A stretch of 64,000 nucleotides of DNA from Nonomuraea cypriaca (GTDB lineage: Bacteria > Actinomycetota > Actinomycetes > Streptosporangiales > Streptosporangiaceae), in contig NZ_JADOGI010000008.1 of NCBI RefSeq assembly GCF_015645445.1, positions 30,785 through 94,784 on the forward strand. Reading direction: 5' to 3'. The notes under the pieces are model-generated. The model saw only the letters and a program-made list of their open reading frames with translations, was not told the origin of the DNA and did not search any database. The position numbers and the translations under genes were made by a program. Shown here in pieces: positions 8,173 through 15,419 of the stretch (positions within the stretch are counted from its first letter, which is position 1; each line of letters starts with the position of its first letter).

Positions 8173-8585
8173 GTCGCCTCCGGGGTGAACCTGGGGATGG
8201 TGACGGTCTCGGTGACCGGGTCGCAGGCCAGCCGCACCCGCAGCCCGACCTGGACCTCCTCGTTGGGCACCCCGACGACGTTGCTGAACATCCGCGGGCC
8301 CTCGTCGAGCTGCACGAGCACCACGTTGTACGGCACGTCATCGGCGAAGGCCCGGTTGTAGACCTGGTGGAAGACGATCCTGGACATGACCTCGCCCCGG
8401 CCGGACAGGGGAACCCAGGTGGTCTCCTTGGCCAGGCACTGCGGGCAGATCCGGCTGATCGGATACCTGATATGTCCGCATTTTTCGCACTTTTGCAGGG
8501 TCAGGGTCTCGGTCTCGCGCAACGCGTCCCAGAAGGGCCGTGTCTCGTCGGTCAGCTCCGGCAGCGGCTTGGTGTAGTCGGTCAT
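8169..8585 (-). CDS. DUF35 zinc-ribbon/OB-fold protein, partner of the thiolase-like enzyme
   Basis: A 138-residue protein. An N-terminal helix is followed by a rubredoxin-like zinc ribbon with four cysteines (CEKCGHIRYPISRICPQC) at about residues 33-50 and an OB fold carrying YNVVLVQLDEGPRMFSNVVG. In known systems DUF35 proteins bind thiolase-fold enzymes (ChsH2-DUF35 with Ltp2, BbsA with BbsB) and are needed for activity. It overlaps the thiolase-like gene by 4 nt, supporting a complex. Confidence 0.92.
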   Translation of the reverse strand: MTDYTKPLPELTDETRPFWDALRETETLTLQKCEKCGHIRYPISRICPQCLAKETTWVPLSGRGEVMSRIVFHQVYNRAFADDVPYNVVLVQLDEGPRMFSNVVGVPNEEVQVGLRVRLACDPVTETVTIPRFTPEAT

Positions 8586-9748
8586 CTAGTCAGCCCGTCC
8601 TTGCTCAGGATCATCGCGTTCGAGCAGTTCAGCGTCATGCCCCGGCCGGTCACCAGGCACACCTCCGCGTCCTCGACCTGCCGGGGCCCGCCCTGGCCGC
8701 GCAGCTGCCGCACCCCTTCGACGATGTGCAACCAGCCCTCCATGTACGACTCCGACAGGTTTCCGCCGGCGGTGTTGACCGGCAGGTCCCCGCCGAGCTG
8801 GATGCGGCCGCCCTCGACGAAGGAGCCCGCTTCGCCCACGCCGCAGAACCCGGCGTGTTCCAGCCACAGCAGCACGCTGATCGTGAAGTTGTCGTAGAGC
8901 TGGGCCACGTCGACGTCCGACGGGCCGATGCCGGCCATCTTCCAGGCCCGGTCCAGCGCCTGCTTCTGGTGGGGCACGTACCACCAGTCCTCGCGTTCCA
9001 GCGTGCGGGTCGTGTAGCCCTGCCCCATCCCGGAGATGAACACCGGCGGCTGCCTGGTGTCGCGCGCGCGGGCGCGTTCCGCGGACGTGACGATGACGCA
9101 CACGCCGCCGTCGCTGATCAGGCAGCAGTCGAGCAGCCGCAGCGGCTCCACGATCCAGCGCGACGCCTGGTGGTCGGCGATCGTGATCGGCTTGCGCATG
9201 ACGGCGTCGGGGTTCATCGACGCGTGCCTGCGGCAGGCGACGGCGACCTCGGCGAGCTGCTCACTGGTCGTGCCGTAGAGGGCCATGTGACGGCTGGCCG
9301 CGACCGCGCTGTTGGCGGCGGCGCCCATCATGCCCCAGATGTCCCACGAATCCCCCCAGCCGGAGGCCCTGGAGAACCGGGACCCGCCGGTCTTGGCCGC
9401 GTCGCCGAACACGCAGGCCACGTTCGTGGCCATGCCGGTGCTGACCGCCATCGCGGCCGTCTGCACGAGCGCGCCCGCCGTGCCGCCGCCCATCGACATG
9501 CTGCCGGTGAACGCAGGGTCGATGCCGAGCGTCTCACCGAGCCGCAGGTAGTTGAGCGGGCCTTCGGGGGCCGTGGTGCCGGGGAAGGTCAGCAGTCCAT
9601 CGATGTCCGACTTGTCGAGCCCGCTGTCGTCGAGCGCGGCCACGAACGCGTCGGCGGCCAGCGAGAGCTGGGTGCTGCCCGGCAGTTTGCCCTGGGCGGT
9701 CTTACCCACCCCGATGATCGCGGCCTGGTCCTTCAGCGAATCCTTCAC
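8582..9748 (-). CDS. Thiolase-fold protein lacking the catalytic Cys; Ltp2-like aldolase candidate
   Basis: A 388-residue SCP-x/lipid-transfer-type thiolase-fold protein. Where true thiolases carry the nucleophilic cysteine it reads SMSMGGGTAGALV. The usual G-H-P histidine motif is replaced by AGGNLSESYMEG. Tyr285 (in AQLYDNF) and Tyr335 (in SESYMEG) are exactly 50 residues apart, as I recall for the Ltp2 aldolase tyrosines (Tyr294/Tyr344). I therefore favour retro-aldol cleavage of a 3-hydroxyacyl-CoA over thiolysis. The GTG start at 9748 has AGGGGAAG 5 nt upstream; ATG at 9763 is the alternative. The DUF35 partner follows with a 4-nt overlap. Confidence 0.85.
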   Translation of the reverse strand: MKDSLKDQAAIIGVGKTAQGKLPGSTQLSLAADAFVAALDDSGLDKSDIDGLLTFPGTTAPEGPLNYLRLGETLGIDPAFTGSMSMGGGTAGALVQTAAMAVSTGMATNVACVFGDAAKTGGSRFSRASGWGDSWDIWGMMGAAANSAVAASRHMALYGTTSEQLAEVAVACRRHASMNPDAVMRKPITIADHQASRWIVEPLRLLDCCLISDGGVCVIVTSAERARARDTRQPPVFISGMGQGYTTRTLEREDWWYVPHQKQALDRAWKMAGIGPSDVDVAQLYDNFTISVLLWLEHAGFCGVGEAGSFVEGGRIQLGGDLPVNTAGGNLSESYMEGWLHIVEGVRQLRGQGGPRQVEDAEVCLVTGRGMTLNCSNAMILSKDGLTR

Positions 9749-9769
9749 AACGCTTCCCCTCATCGTCTG

Positions 9770-10543
9770 TCATCGGCCCTGGAAACGCGGCGCCCGCTTC
9801 TCGGCGAACGCCTTACGGCCCTCGATGCGGTCCTCGGTGTCCCGGAGCAGGCCCCACACGTAGCTCTCCAGGTCCAGGCCGCGCTCCAAAGGCAGGTCGG
9901 GGCCCTCGGTGGCGAGCCGCTTGACGGCCCGTACGGCGAGCGGCGCGTTACGGGCGATGCGGTCCGCGACCTCCCTGGCCCGCCGCAGCAGTTCGCCCGC
10001 CGGGAGGACCTCGCTGACCAGGCCCACCCGGTGCGCCTCCGCGGCGTCGATCCGATCGCCGGTGAGCAGCATCTGCATCGCCGTCGACCGCCCGATCATC
10101 CGGGTGAGCCGCTGGGTGCCGCCCGCTCCTGGAATGCTGCCGATCTGGACCTCGGCCAGACCGAACTGGGCCGTCTCGGAACAGATCCTGATGTCGCAGG
10201 CCAGGGCGATCTCCAGGCCGCCGCCGATCGCGTACCCGTTGATCGCCGCGATCACCGGTTTGTCCCTCGGGAACCCCTTGAGCAGATGGTCTCCCCCGTC
10301 GCCGAACGCGATCTGCGCGTACGACTCCGCCGGCGGCATCGTCCGCTTCAGGTCCGATCCCGTGCAGAAGGCGCGATCCCCCGCGCCGGTGATCAGCGCG
10401 ACCCTGATGGACTCGTCGGTGTTCACCCGTTCCCACGCCGCGTGCAGCATGGCCCGGGTCTCGGGGTCGATGGAGTTCATCGCCTCCGGCCGGTTGAGCA
10501 CGATCTCCGCGACCGTCCCCCGTACCTCTATGTCAACGGACAC
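9770..10543 (-). CDS. Enoyl-CoA hydratase
   Basis: A 257-residue crotonase. The oxyanion-hole segment is INGYAIGGGLE. Glu111 and Glu131 (in GLAEVQIGSIPGAGG) are 20 residues apart, matching the two catalytic glutamates of rat enoyl-CoA hydratase (144 and 164), so it should be a genuine hydratase. It would add water to the product of the acyl-CoA dehydrogenase, giving the 3-hydroxyacyl-CoA for the aldolase-like protein. It starts at GTG with AGGAGGAA upstream and lies 6-21 nt before the thiolase-like start. Confidence 0.95.
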   Translation of the reverse strand: MSVDIEVRGTVAEIVLNRPEAMNSIDPETRAMLHAAWERVNTDESIRVALITGAGDRAFCTGSDLKRTMPPAESYAQIAFGDGGDHLLKGFPRDKPVIAAINGYAIGGGLEIALACDIRICSETAQFGLAEVQIGSIPGAGGTQRLTRMIGRSTAMQMLLTGDRIDAAEAHRVGLVSEVLPAGELLRRAREVADRIARNAPLAVRAVKRLATEGPDLPLERGLDLESYVWGLLRDTEDRIEGRKAFAEKRAPRFQGR

Positions 10544-10568
10544 GTGCCCGTTTCCTCCTCATCGTTGA

Positions 10569-12074
10569 TCATGCGGGCGTGGACGCACGCCTGCTTCTGG
10601 TGACCAGCCGCCAGATCCCGCCGCCGAAGAGGACCACCGCGACGAGCAGCCAGAGGGCCGCGGCGATCGGGCGCTGGACGAAGTAGCCGAAGTCGCCCCG
10701 GCTCAGGAACAACCCCTCGCGCAGGTGCTTCTCCACCAGCGGTCCCAGCACCAGGCCGAGGACGAACGGGGCGAGGGTGAACGACAGCTTGCGCAGGAGG
10801 TAGCCCACGGCTCCCATGGCGGCCAGCGTGTACACGTCGAGCAGGCTGTTGCGCACGCTGTAGCAGCCGATCGCCGCGATCACCACGATGGCGGGGAAGA
10901 GCAGCTGTTTGGGGATACGCAGCAGTTGCACCCACACGCTGACCAGGGGCAGGTTGAGCACCAGCAGCATCATGTTGGCCACGAACATCGTGCCGATGAG
11001 CGACCAGAAGATCTCCGGGTTGTCCTCGATCAGCAGCGGGCCCGGCTCGATGCCCTGCACCTCCATCGCGGAGATCACCAGGGCGAAGGTGGCCGAGAAC
11101 GGCATGCCCAGCGACAGCAGCGGCACGAGCCCGCCGACGGCGGCCGCGTTGTTGGCGGCCTCGGGTCCCGCGACCCCTTCGACCGCGCCCGAGCCGAGGT
11201 TCGCGCGGTTGCGGGCGACGCTCTTCTCCAGCCGGTACGACGCGAAGCTCGACAGCGTCGCCGAGGGACCTGGCAGCAGGCCGAAGAGGAACCCCACGGC
11301 CGAACCCCGTCCCCAGGCGGGCACGGCGTCCCGCCACTCCGCGCGGGTGGGCATCAGTTCCCTGAGCCGGACGCTGGTGGGCCGCGCCGACCTCGACGGG
11401 TTCTCGACCAGCAGCAGCAACTCGGCGATGCCGAACAGGCCGATGCCCACGGGCACCAGGTCGATGCCGAGGGCCATCTCCGGCACGTTCAGCGTGTACC
11501 TGAACGTGCTGGTGATCGCCTCCTGGCCCAGGGTGCCGAGCATCACGCCGACGATCATCGGCAGGAACCCACTGGCCGGGCTGCCGCCCGAGACGCGGGC
11601 CAGGGCGAGCAGGCCGCCGGCCACGAGCGCGAGATATTCGGCGGGGCCGAACAGCAGGCCGACGCCCGACAGCAGCGGGGAGAAGAACGTCACGAGGATG
11701 ACGCCGATCGCGCCGGCGATGAACGAGCCGATCGCCATGACGCTCAGCGCGGCTCCCGCCCGGCCCTTCTTGGCCATCGCATGGCCGTCGACGGCGGTCA
11801 TGACCGAGGCCGCCTCGCCTGGCATGTTCAGCAGGACCGCGGTCGTCGATCCGCCGTACATCGAGCCGACGTAGATCGCCGCGATCATGACGATGCCGAC
11901 GATCGGCGACATGGAGAACGTCAGCGGCAGCACCAGCGCCGCGCCGGCCACCGGGCCGAGCCCGGGGAGCACCCCGATCACCGTGCCGGCCAGGGCGCCG
12001 ACCAGCGCGGCCAGGAGCAGTTCAGGGGTGAGCGCCGATTCCAGCCCGAAGATCAGGCCCTCGACGGGGTTCAC
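10569..12074 (-). CDS. tctA: Tripartite tricarboxylate transporter, large permease TctA
   Basis: A 501-residue polytopic protein with about 11-12 membrane segments. Family signatures are GLGPVAGAALVLPLTFSM, YVGSMYGGSTTAVLLNMPGE and GLLPGPSATLSSF. TctA is the large membrane subunit of TTT systems, which use ion gradients and a periplasmic or lipid-anchored binding protein to import carboxylates. It starts 3 nt after tctB and ends 25 nt before the enoyl-CoA hydratase, so transport and catabolism share one transcript. Confidence 0.95.
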   Translation of the reverse strand: MNPVEGLIFGLESALTPELLLAALVGALAGTVIGVLPGLGPVAGAALVLPLTFSMSPIVGIVMIAAIYVGSMYGGSTTAVLLNMPGEAASVMTAVDGHAMAKKGRAGAALSVMAIGSFIAGAIGVILVTFFSPLLSGVGLLFGPAEYLALVAGGLLALARVSGGSPASGFLPMIVGVMLGTLGQEAITSTFRYTLNVPEMALGIDLVPVGIGLFGIAELLLLVENPSRSARPTSVRLRELMPTRAEWRDAVPAWGRGSAVGFLFGLLPGPSATLSSFASYRLEKSVARNRANLGSGAVEGVAGPEAANNAAAVGGLVPLLSLGMPFSATFALVISAMEVQGIEPGPLLIEDNPEIFWSLIGTMFVANMMLLVLNLPLVSVWVQLLRIPKQLLFPAIVVIAAIGCYSVRNSLLDVYTLAAMGAVGYLLRKLSFTLAPFVLGLVLGPLVEKHLREGLFLSRGDFGYFVQRPIAAALWLLVAVVLFGGGIWRLVTRSRRASTPA

Positions 12075-12077
12075 GGG

Positions 12078-12587
12078 TCAGCCCCCCATCAGCGCGCCGG
12101 CGGGCAGCCGCACGCCGAGCAGTTCGAGGAACACGTACGAGATGATCAGGCCGAGCAGGACGCCGTGGAGGACGGCCTTCCACCAGGGGCGGGTGCCGAG
12201 CACCCCGACCGCCGCGGCGCCGAACAGCGCCGCCGCGAGGTACTGGCCGATCAGCGGCAGCAGTAAGAGGTACACCACGATGATCCCGCCCAGTCCGAGG
12301 ACGAACCGGCCCCGTCCCGGCGCGGCGCGCTCGTATTCGCCGGTCACCTTGGTGGTGAACCTCGCCTCGGCCATCGTGAGCACGCTGATCACCAGGCACC
12401 CCGCCCCGACGATGATCGGGTACATCGCGGCCCCCGGCTGGGCCGTCGTGCCCATCGGAAGAGTGAACGCGTGGGCGGTGTAGACGGCTCCCACCGCGAA
12501 CATCACCGCGCCGACGATCATGCGCCCGCGGCGGACCCCGTCCAGGGACGCCTTCGGCGGAGAGACCACGGTCTCGGTCGTTTTCAT
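12078..12587 (-). CDS. tctB: Tripartite tricarboxylate transporter, small subunit TctB
   Basis: A 169-residue protein with four hydrophobic segments: MIVGAVMFAVGAVYTAHAF, the GAAMYPIIVGAGCLVISVL hairpin and two C-terminal helices. This is the size and layout of TctB. It overlaps tctC by 4 nt and is followed by tctA after 3 nt. It forms the small membrane subunit with TctA. Confidence 0.92.
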   Translation of the reverse strand: MKTTETVVSPPKASLDGVRRGRMIVGAVMFAVGAVYTAHAFTLPMGTTAQPGAAMYPIIVGAGCLVISVLTMAEARFTTKVTGEYERAAPGRGRFVLGLGGIIVVYLLLLPLIGQYLAAALFGAAAVGVLGTRPWWKAVLHGVLLGLIISYVFLELLGVRLPAGALMGG

Positions 12588-13573
12588 GCCGGTCGCTCCT
12601 CCATGAACGCGTTGATGCGCTCGTACTCTTCGCGGTATTCGTCGAGTTCGGCCTTGAGCTGGTCGGGCGTGAGCGACTCCAGGACGTAGCCCTTGTCCTC
12701 GGCGAACGCGCGGAACTCCGCGGAGCGGACGGTGGCGTCGGCCGCACTCTGGAGCCGCTTCAACACCTCGGCGGGGATGCCCTTGGGGGCGATGACGTAG
12801 TAGGAGGCCGGCAGGGTCACGTCGTAGCCCGCTTCCACGACGGATTCGGCCTGCGGGAAGATCTTGTAGGGGCCGTCGTGGAAGACGCCGAGCACGCGCA
12901 GCTTGCCCGCCCGTACGTGCTCCTTGACCGTGGGGGCGTAACCGGCGGTCGCGTCCACCTCCCCGCTGAGCAGCGCGGTCAGCGCCTCGCCACCGCCGCC
13001 GCTGAACGGGACGCCGGTGAACTCGACCCCGCCCGCCTGGCTGAGCCGCTGGATGGTCAGGTCGGGCGCGGTACGCGCACCGGAGTTGGAGATCTTGATC
13101 TGCCCCGGCCGGCGCCGCGCGTCGTCCATGAAGTCCTTGAACGTCCGCCAGGGGGCGTCGGCGCGGACCGCCAGGATCGTCGGCAGGTCGGCCAGCTTGA
13201 CCAGCGGCTGGTAGTCGGCGGTCGAGTGATAGGGCAGGGCGTCGGTCAGGATGGGCTGGTAGGCGACCGCGCTGTTGGAGCTCAGTCCGATCGTGTAGCC
13301 GTCCGCCGCGGCCTTGACGATCCGGCTGGTGCCGATCGTCGCCGAGCCGCCCTCTCGGTTCTCCACGACGATCGTGGTGCCGAGGTCCTTCTCGAGCTGA
13401 CGGGTGAACTGCCTGGCGATCGGGTCGGTGGATCCGCCGGGCGCGTAGGGGACGACGAAGGTCAGCTCATCGGATGGGTAGGGGCCGTCGTCGCCGAATC
13501 CCGGGATCGCCGAGCAGCCGCTCAAGATCAATAGTCCGGCCACCGCCGCCGCGCTCCGCCGTTTGAACGTCAT
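12584..13573 (-). CDS. tctC: Tripartite tricarboxylate transporter substrate-binding lipoprotein TctC
   Basis: A 329-residue Bug/TctC-type binding protein. It has a lipoprotein signal (MTFKRRSAAAVAGLLILSGC, lipobox LSGC, Cys20). The mature part starts with the family's LTFVVPYAPGGSTDPIARQF and contains VENREGGSATIGTSRIVKA, where the ligand carboxylate binds. It is the first gene of the operon, behind a TTGACA promoter and an inverted repeat. Bug proteins bind small carboxylates (aromatic acids, dicarboxylates, isoprenoid acids); the ligand is unknown. Confidence 0.95.
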   Translation of the reverse strand: MTFKRRSAAAVAGLLILSGCSAIPGFGDDGPYPSDELTFVVPYAPGGSTDPIARQFTRQLEKDLGTTIVVENREGGSATIGTSRIVKAAADGYTIGLSSNSAVAYQPILTDALPYHSTADYQPLVKLADLPTILAVRADAPWRTFKDFMDDARRRPGQIKISNSGARTAPDLTIQRLSQAGGVEFTGVPFSGGGGEALTALLSGEVDATAGYAPTVKEHVRAGKLRVLGVFHDGPYKIFPQAESVVEAGYDVTLPASYYVIAPKGIPAEVLKRLQSAADATVRSAEFRAFAEDKGYVLESLTPDQLKAELDEYREEYERINAFMEERPA

Positions 13574-13608
13574 CAGCCGTCCGCCTCTGCTTGATCGTAC
13601 AACCGCAT

Positions 13609-13626
13609 AGCGAACAAAAGTTCGCT
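13609..13626. promoter_or_regulatory. Inverted repeat, candidate IclR operator
   Basis: AGCGAAC (13609-13615), AAAA, GTTCGCT (13620-13626) is a perfect 7-bp inverted repeat with a 4-base spacer. It lies about 20 nt downstream of the predicted -10 of the tct-catabolic operon, where a bound repressor would block transcription. The regulator is inferred to be the IclR protein at 1167-1967. Confidence 0.65.
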
Positions 13627-13645
13627 CTCTGGATGCGTTACCGTG

Positions 13646-13675
13646 ACGTTAAGGGGAGGTCACATGGGGTGTCAA
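13646..13675 (-). promoter_or_regulatory. Promoter of the tct/catabolic operon
   Basis: On the minus strand a perfect -35 TTGACA (13675-13670), 18 bases, then TAACGT (13651-13646), about 70 nt before the tctC start. It is one of the best housekeeping-type promoters in the window. Confidence 0.65.
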
Positions 13676-13777
13676 TGCATCATTTGCGACGAATCTCCGC
13701 TTTGTGATGGCCTCCCCGCCTGCCTGGGGAGACTAAACCCCGAGGTCCCGGGGTTCCACCCGGATCTGGACAGTGGT

Positions 13778-13810
13778 CTGTCATACATGACACTGTTCTG
13801 TGGATGACAG
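13778..13810. promoter_or_regulatory. Inverted repeat before the divergent CoA-transferase
   Basis: CTGTCAT (13778-13784) and ATGACAG (13804-13810) flank 19 bases that hold a further CATGACACTGT copy. The site ends 31 nt before the chosen ATG of the CoA-transferase at 13842. It may be an operator distinct from the one for the tct operon; the binding protein is unknown. Confidence 0.35.
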
Positions 13811-13841
13811 ACGCATTAATTCCGTGCGGCCACCCGCAGAC

Positions 13842-15314
13842 ATGACGTCCGACCATTGCCGAACCAGGGAGTTCCTCGCCCAGATCTGGGCCGCGCTCGA
13901 CGGCCACGCCGGCGACCTCGACCGCGTCACCGTGACCGGCGACAGTGCCCTGCGGTCCGCGTTCGCCGTGACGGATCTCGCCGCGGCCGGTTTCGGGGCC
14001 GCCGGGCTGGCGCTCAGCCGGCTCGTGGCGACCGAGGGCGGCACGCCGCCGACCGTACGCGTGGACCGTACGCTGTCCAGCGGCTGGTTCGACCTGCCCG
14101 TCGGCCCCTCGCTGCCGCTGACACCGCAGCCGAGCAGGCCGCTGAGCACCACGCATCCGTGGATGACCGAGTTCAGGACGGCCGACGATCGCTGGCTCAG
14201 GGTGCAGGGGCTGTTCCCCCGGCTGCGGGCCCGCATCGCCGGCGCGCTGGGCGTCGCGGAGGATCCGGAGGCGGTCGCGGCGAAGGTGGCCGGGCACGAC
14301 GCCGACGAGATCGAGCAGGTCCTCGTCGACGGGGGCGCGGCCGTGGCGGCGAGCCGCAGCCTGGCGGAGTGGCGGGCGCACCCGCAGGCCCGCGCGGTCG
14401 CCGCGGAGCCGCTCGTCGCCGTGGAGCCCGGCGGTGAGTCGCCGGAGTCGTGGCGCCCGACGCCGGGACGGCCGCTGGCCGGCATCCGGGTTCTCGACCT
14501 CACCAGGGTGGTCGCCGGGCCGATGGGCACCAGGTTCCTCGCGGCCTGCGGCGCCGAGGTGCTGCGGCTGGACGCGCCCGACGCCGACGAGACCACCTGG
14601 CGCGGCGGCGGGACCGACGTCGGGCTGGGGAAGCGGTGGGCGGTGCTCGACCTGCGCACGGCCGAGGGCTGGCGGCGGTTTCTCGACCTGCTGGCCGGCG
14701 CCGACGTCCTCGTTCACGGGTACCGTCCCGGCGCGATCGACGGGCTGGTGCCGCCGGACGTCCGCGCGGCCGTGCGGCCCGGACTCGTGGAGGTCGCGCT
14801 CAACGCGTACGGCTGGACCGGCCCCTGGCGGGACCGCCGCGGTTTCGACACACTCGTGCAGTTCAGCACCGGACTGGCCGACGAGACGACGAGCTGGGCG
14901 CTGGAGGATCCCGGCACGCGGACGCCGATCAACGCGCTGGGCCGCCTCGTGCCTCCCGACCGGCCGCGGCACCTGCCGGTGGAGGCCCTCGACTTCGCGA
15001 CCGGCTACCAGGTCGCCGCCGCCGCGATCAACGGCCTGACCCGGCGCCTCACCACGGGCCTGGGCTCGGTGTCGCGGCTGTCCCTGGCGCGCACCGCCGC
15101 CCTGCTGGCCGATGCCGGGCGGCCCGCCGAGGAGCCGCCGATCGACCTCCCGCTGCTCGGGCCCACCGAGGACCGCGTGTACGCCACCCCGCACGGCCCG
15201 GTGCGCCGGCTCCGCTTCCCGGTGGAGATCGACGGCAATCCGCTGTTCTGGGAGCGGCCGTACGAGGCGGTCGGCAGCTCGACCCCGCAGTGGTCCGCGA
15301 CGCCACCGGCATGA
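13842..15314 (+). CDS. CoA-transferase of the permuted two-part CaiB/BaiF type
   Basis: A 490-residue protein. The first 200 residues carry the element usually found at the C-terminal end of CaiB proteins (SLAEWRAHPQARAVAAEPL). It is followed by PLAGIRVLDLTRVVAGPMG, normally the N-terminus, then YRPGAIDGL, GFDTLVQFSTG and ALDFATGYQ with the likely catalytic Asp. This order is known in a distinct actinobacterial/proteobacterial family of about 480 residues, so it is a permuted family and not a broken fusion. ATG at 13842 is preferred; GTG at 13800 or 13824 is possible, and no ribosome site decides. It is divergent from tctC and probably serves the same pathway. Confidence 0.8.
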   Translation: MTSDHCRTREFLAQIWAALDGHAGDLDRVTVTGDSALRSAFAVTDLAAAGFGAAGLALSRLVATEGGTPPTVRVDRTLSSGWFDLPVGPSLPLTPQPSRPLSTTHPWMTEFRTADDRWLRVQGLFPRLRARIAGALGVAEDPEAVAAKVAGHDADEIEQVLVDGGAAVAASRSLAEWRAHPQARAVAAEPLVAVEPGGESPESWRPTPGRPLAGIRVLDLTRVVAGPMGTRFLAACGAEVLRLDAPDADETTWRGGGTDVGLGKRWAVLDLRTAEGWRRFLDLLAGADVLVHGYRPGAIDGLVPPDVRAAVRPGLVEVALNAYGWTGPWRDRRGFDTLVQFSTGLADETTSWALEDPGTRTPINALGRLVPPDRPRHLPVEALDFATGYQVAAAAINGLTRRLTTGLGSVSRLSLARTAALLADAGRPAEEPPIDLPLLGPTEDRVYATPHGPVRRLRFPVEIDGNPLFWERPYEAVGSSTPQWSATPPA

Positions 15315-15419
15315 ACTCCCAGCGGGCCGCGACACCACCGCGATCGCCCGGCGACCCGCGACGCCGCCGGCACGATCGCCCAGCGACCCGCAATGCCACC
15401 GGCACGATTCGTCAGCGGG
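15295..15419. repeat. Four imperfect tandem copies of a 29-32-bp unit
   Basis: Units begin at 15295, 15327, 15356 and 15388 (lengths 32, 29, 32, 32) with the common core CCGCGACGCC-CCGGCACGA-CCCAGCG. The first unit encodes the last residues of the CoA-transferase and the last reaches into the polX stop, so the repeats fill the whole space between two convergent genes. There are no unique spacers, so it is not a CRISPR array. Confidence 0.8.

Noticed and set aside
10725..12266. 513-codon plus-strand frame opposite tctA
   Set aside because: Charged, low-complexity antisense shadow of a typical polytopic permease; high-GC third positions keep it open.
15295..15419. CRISPR-like array
   Set aside because: Units of about 32 bp are contiguous and imperfect, with no unique spacers and no cas genes in the window.
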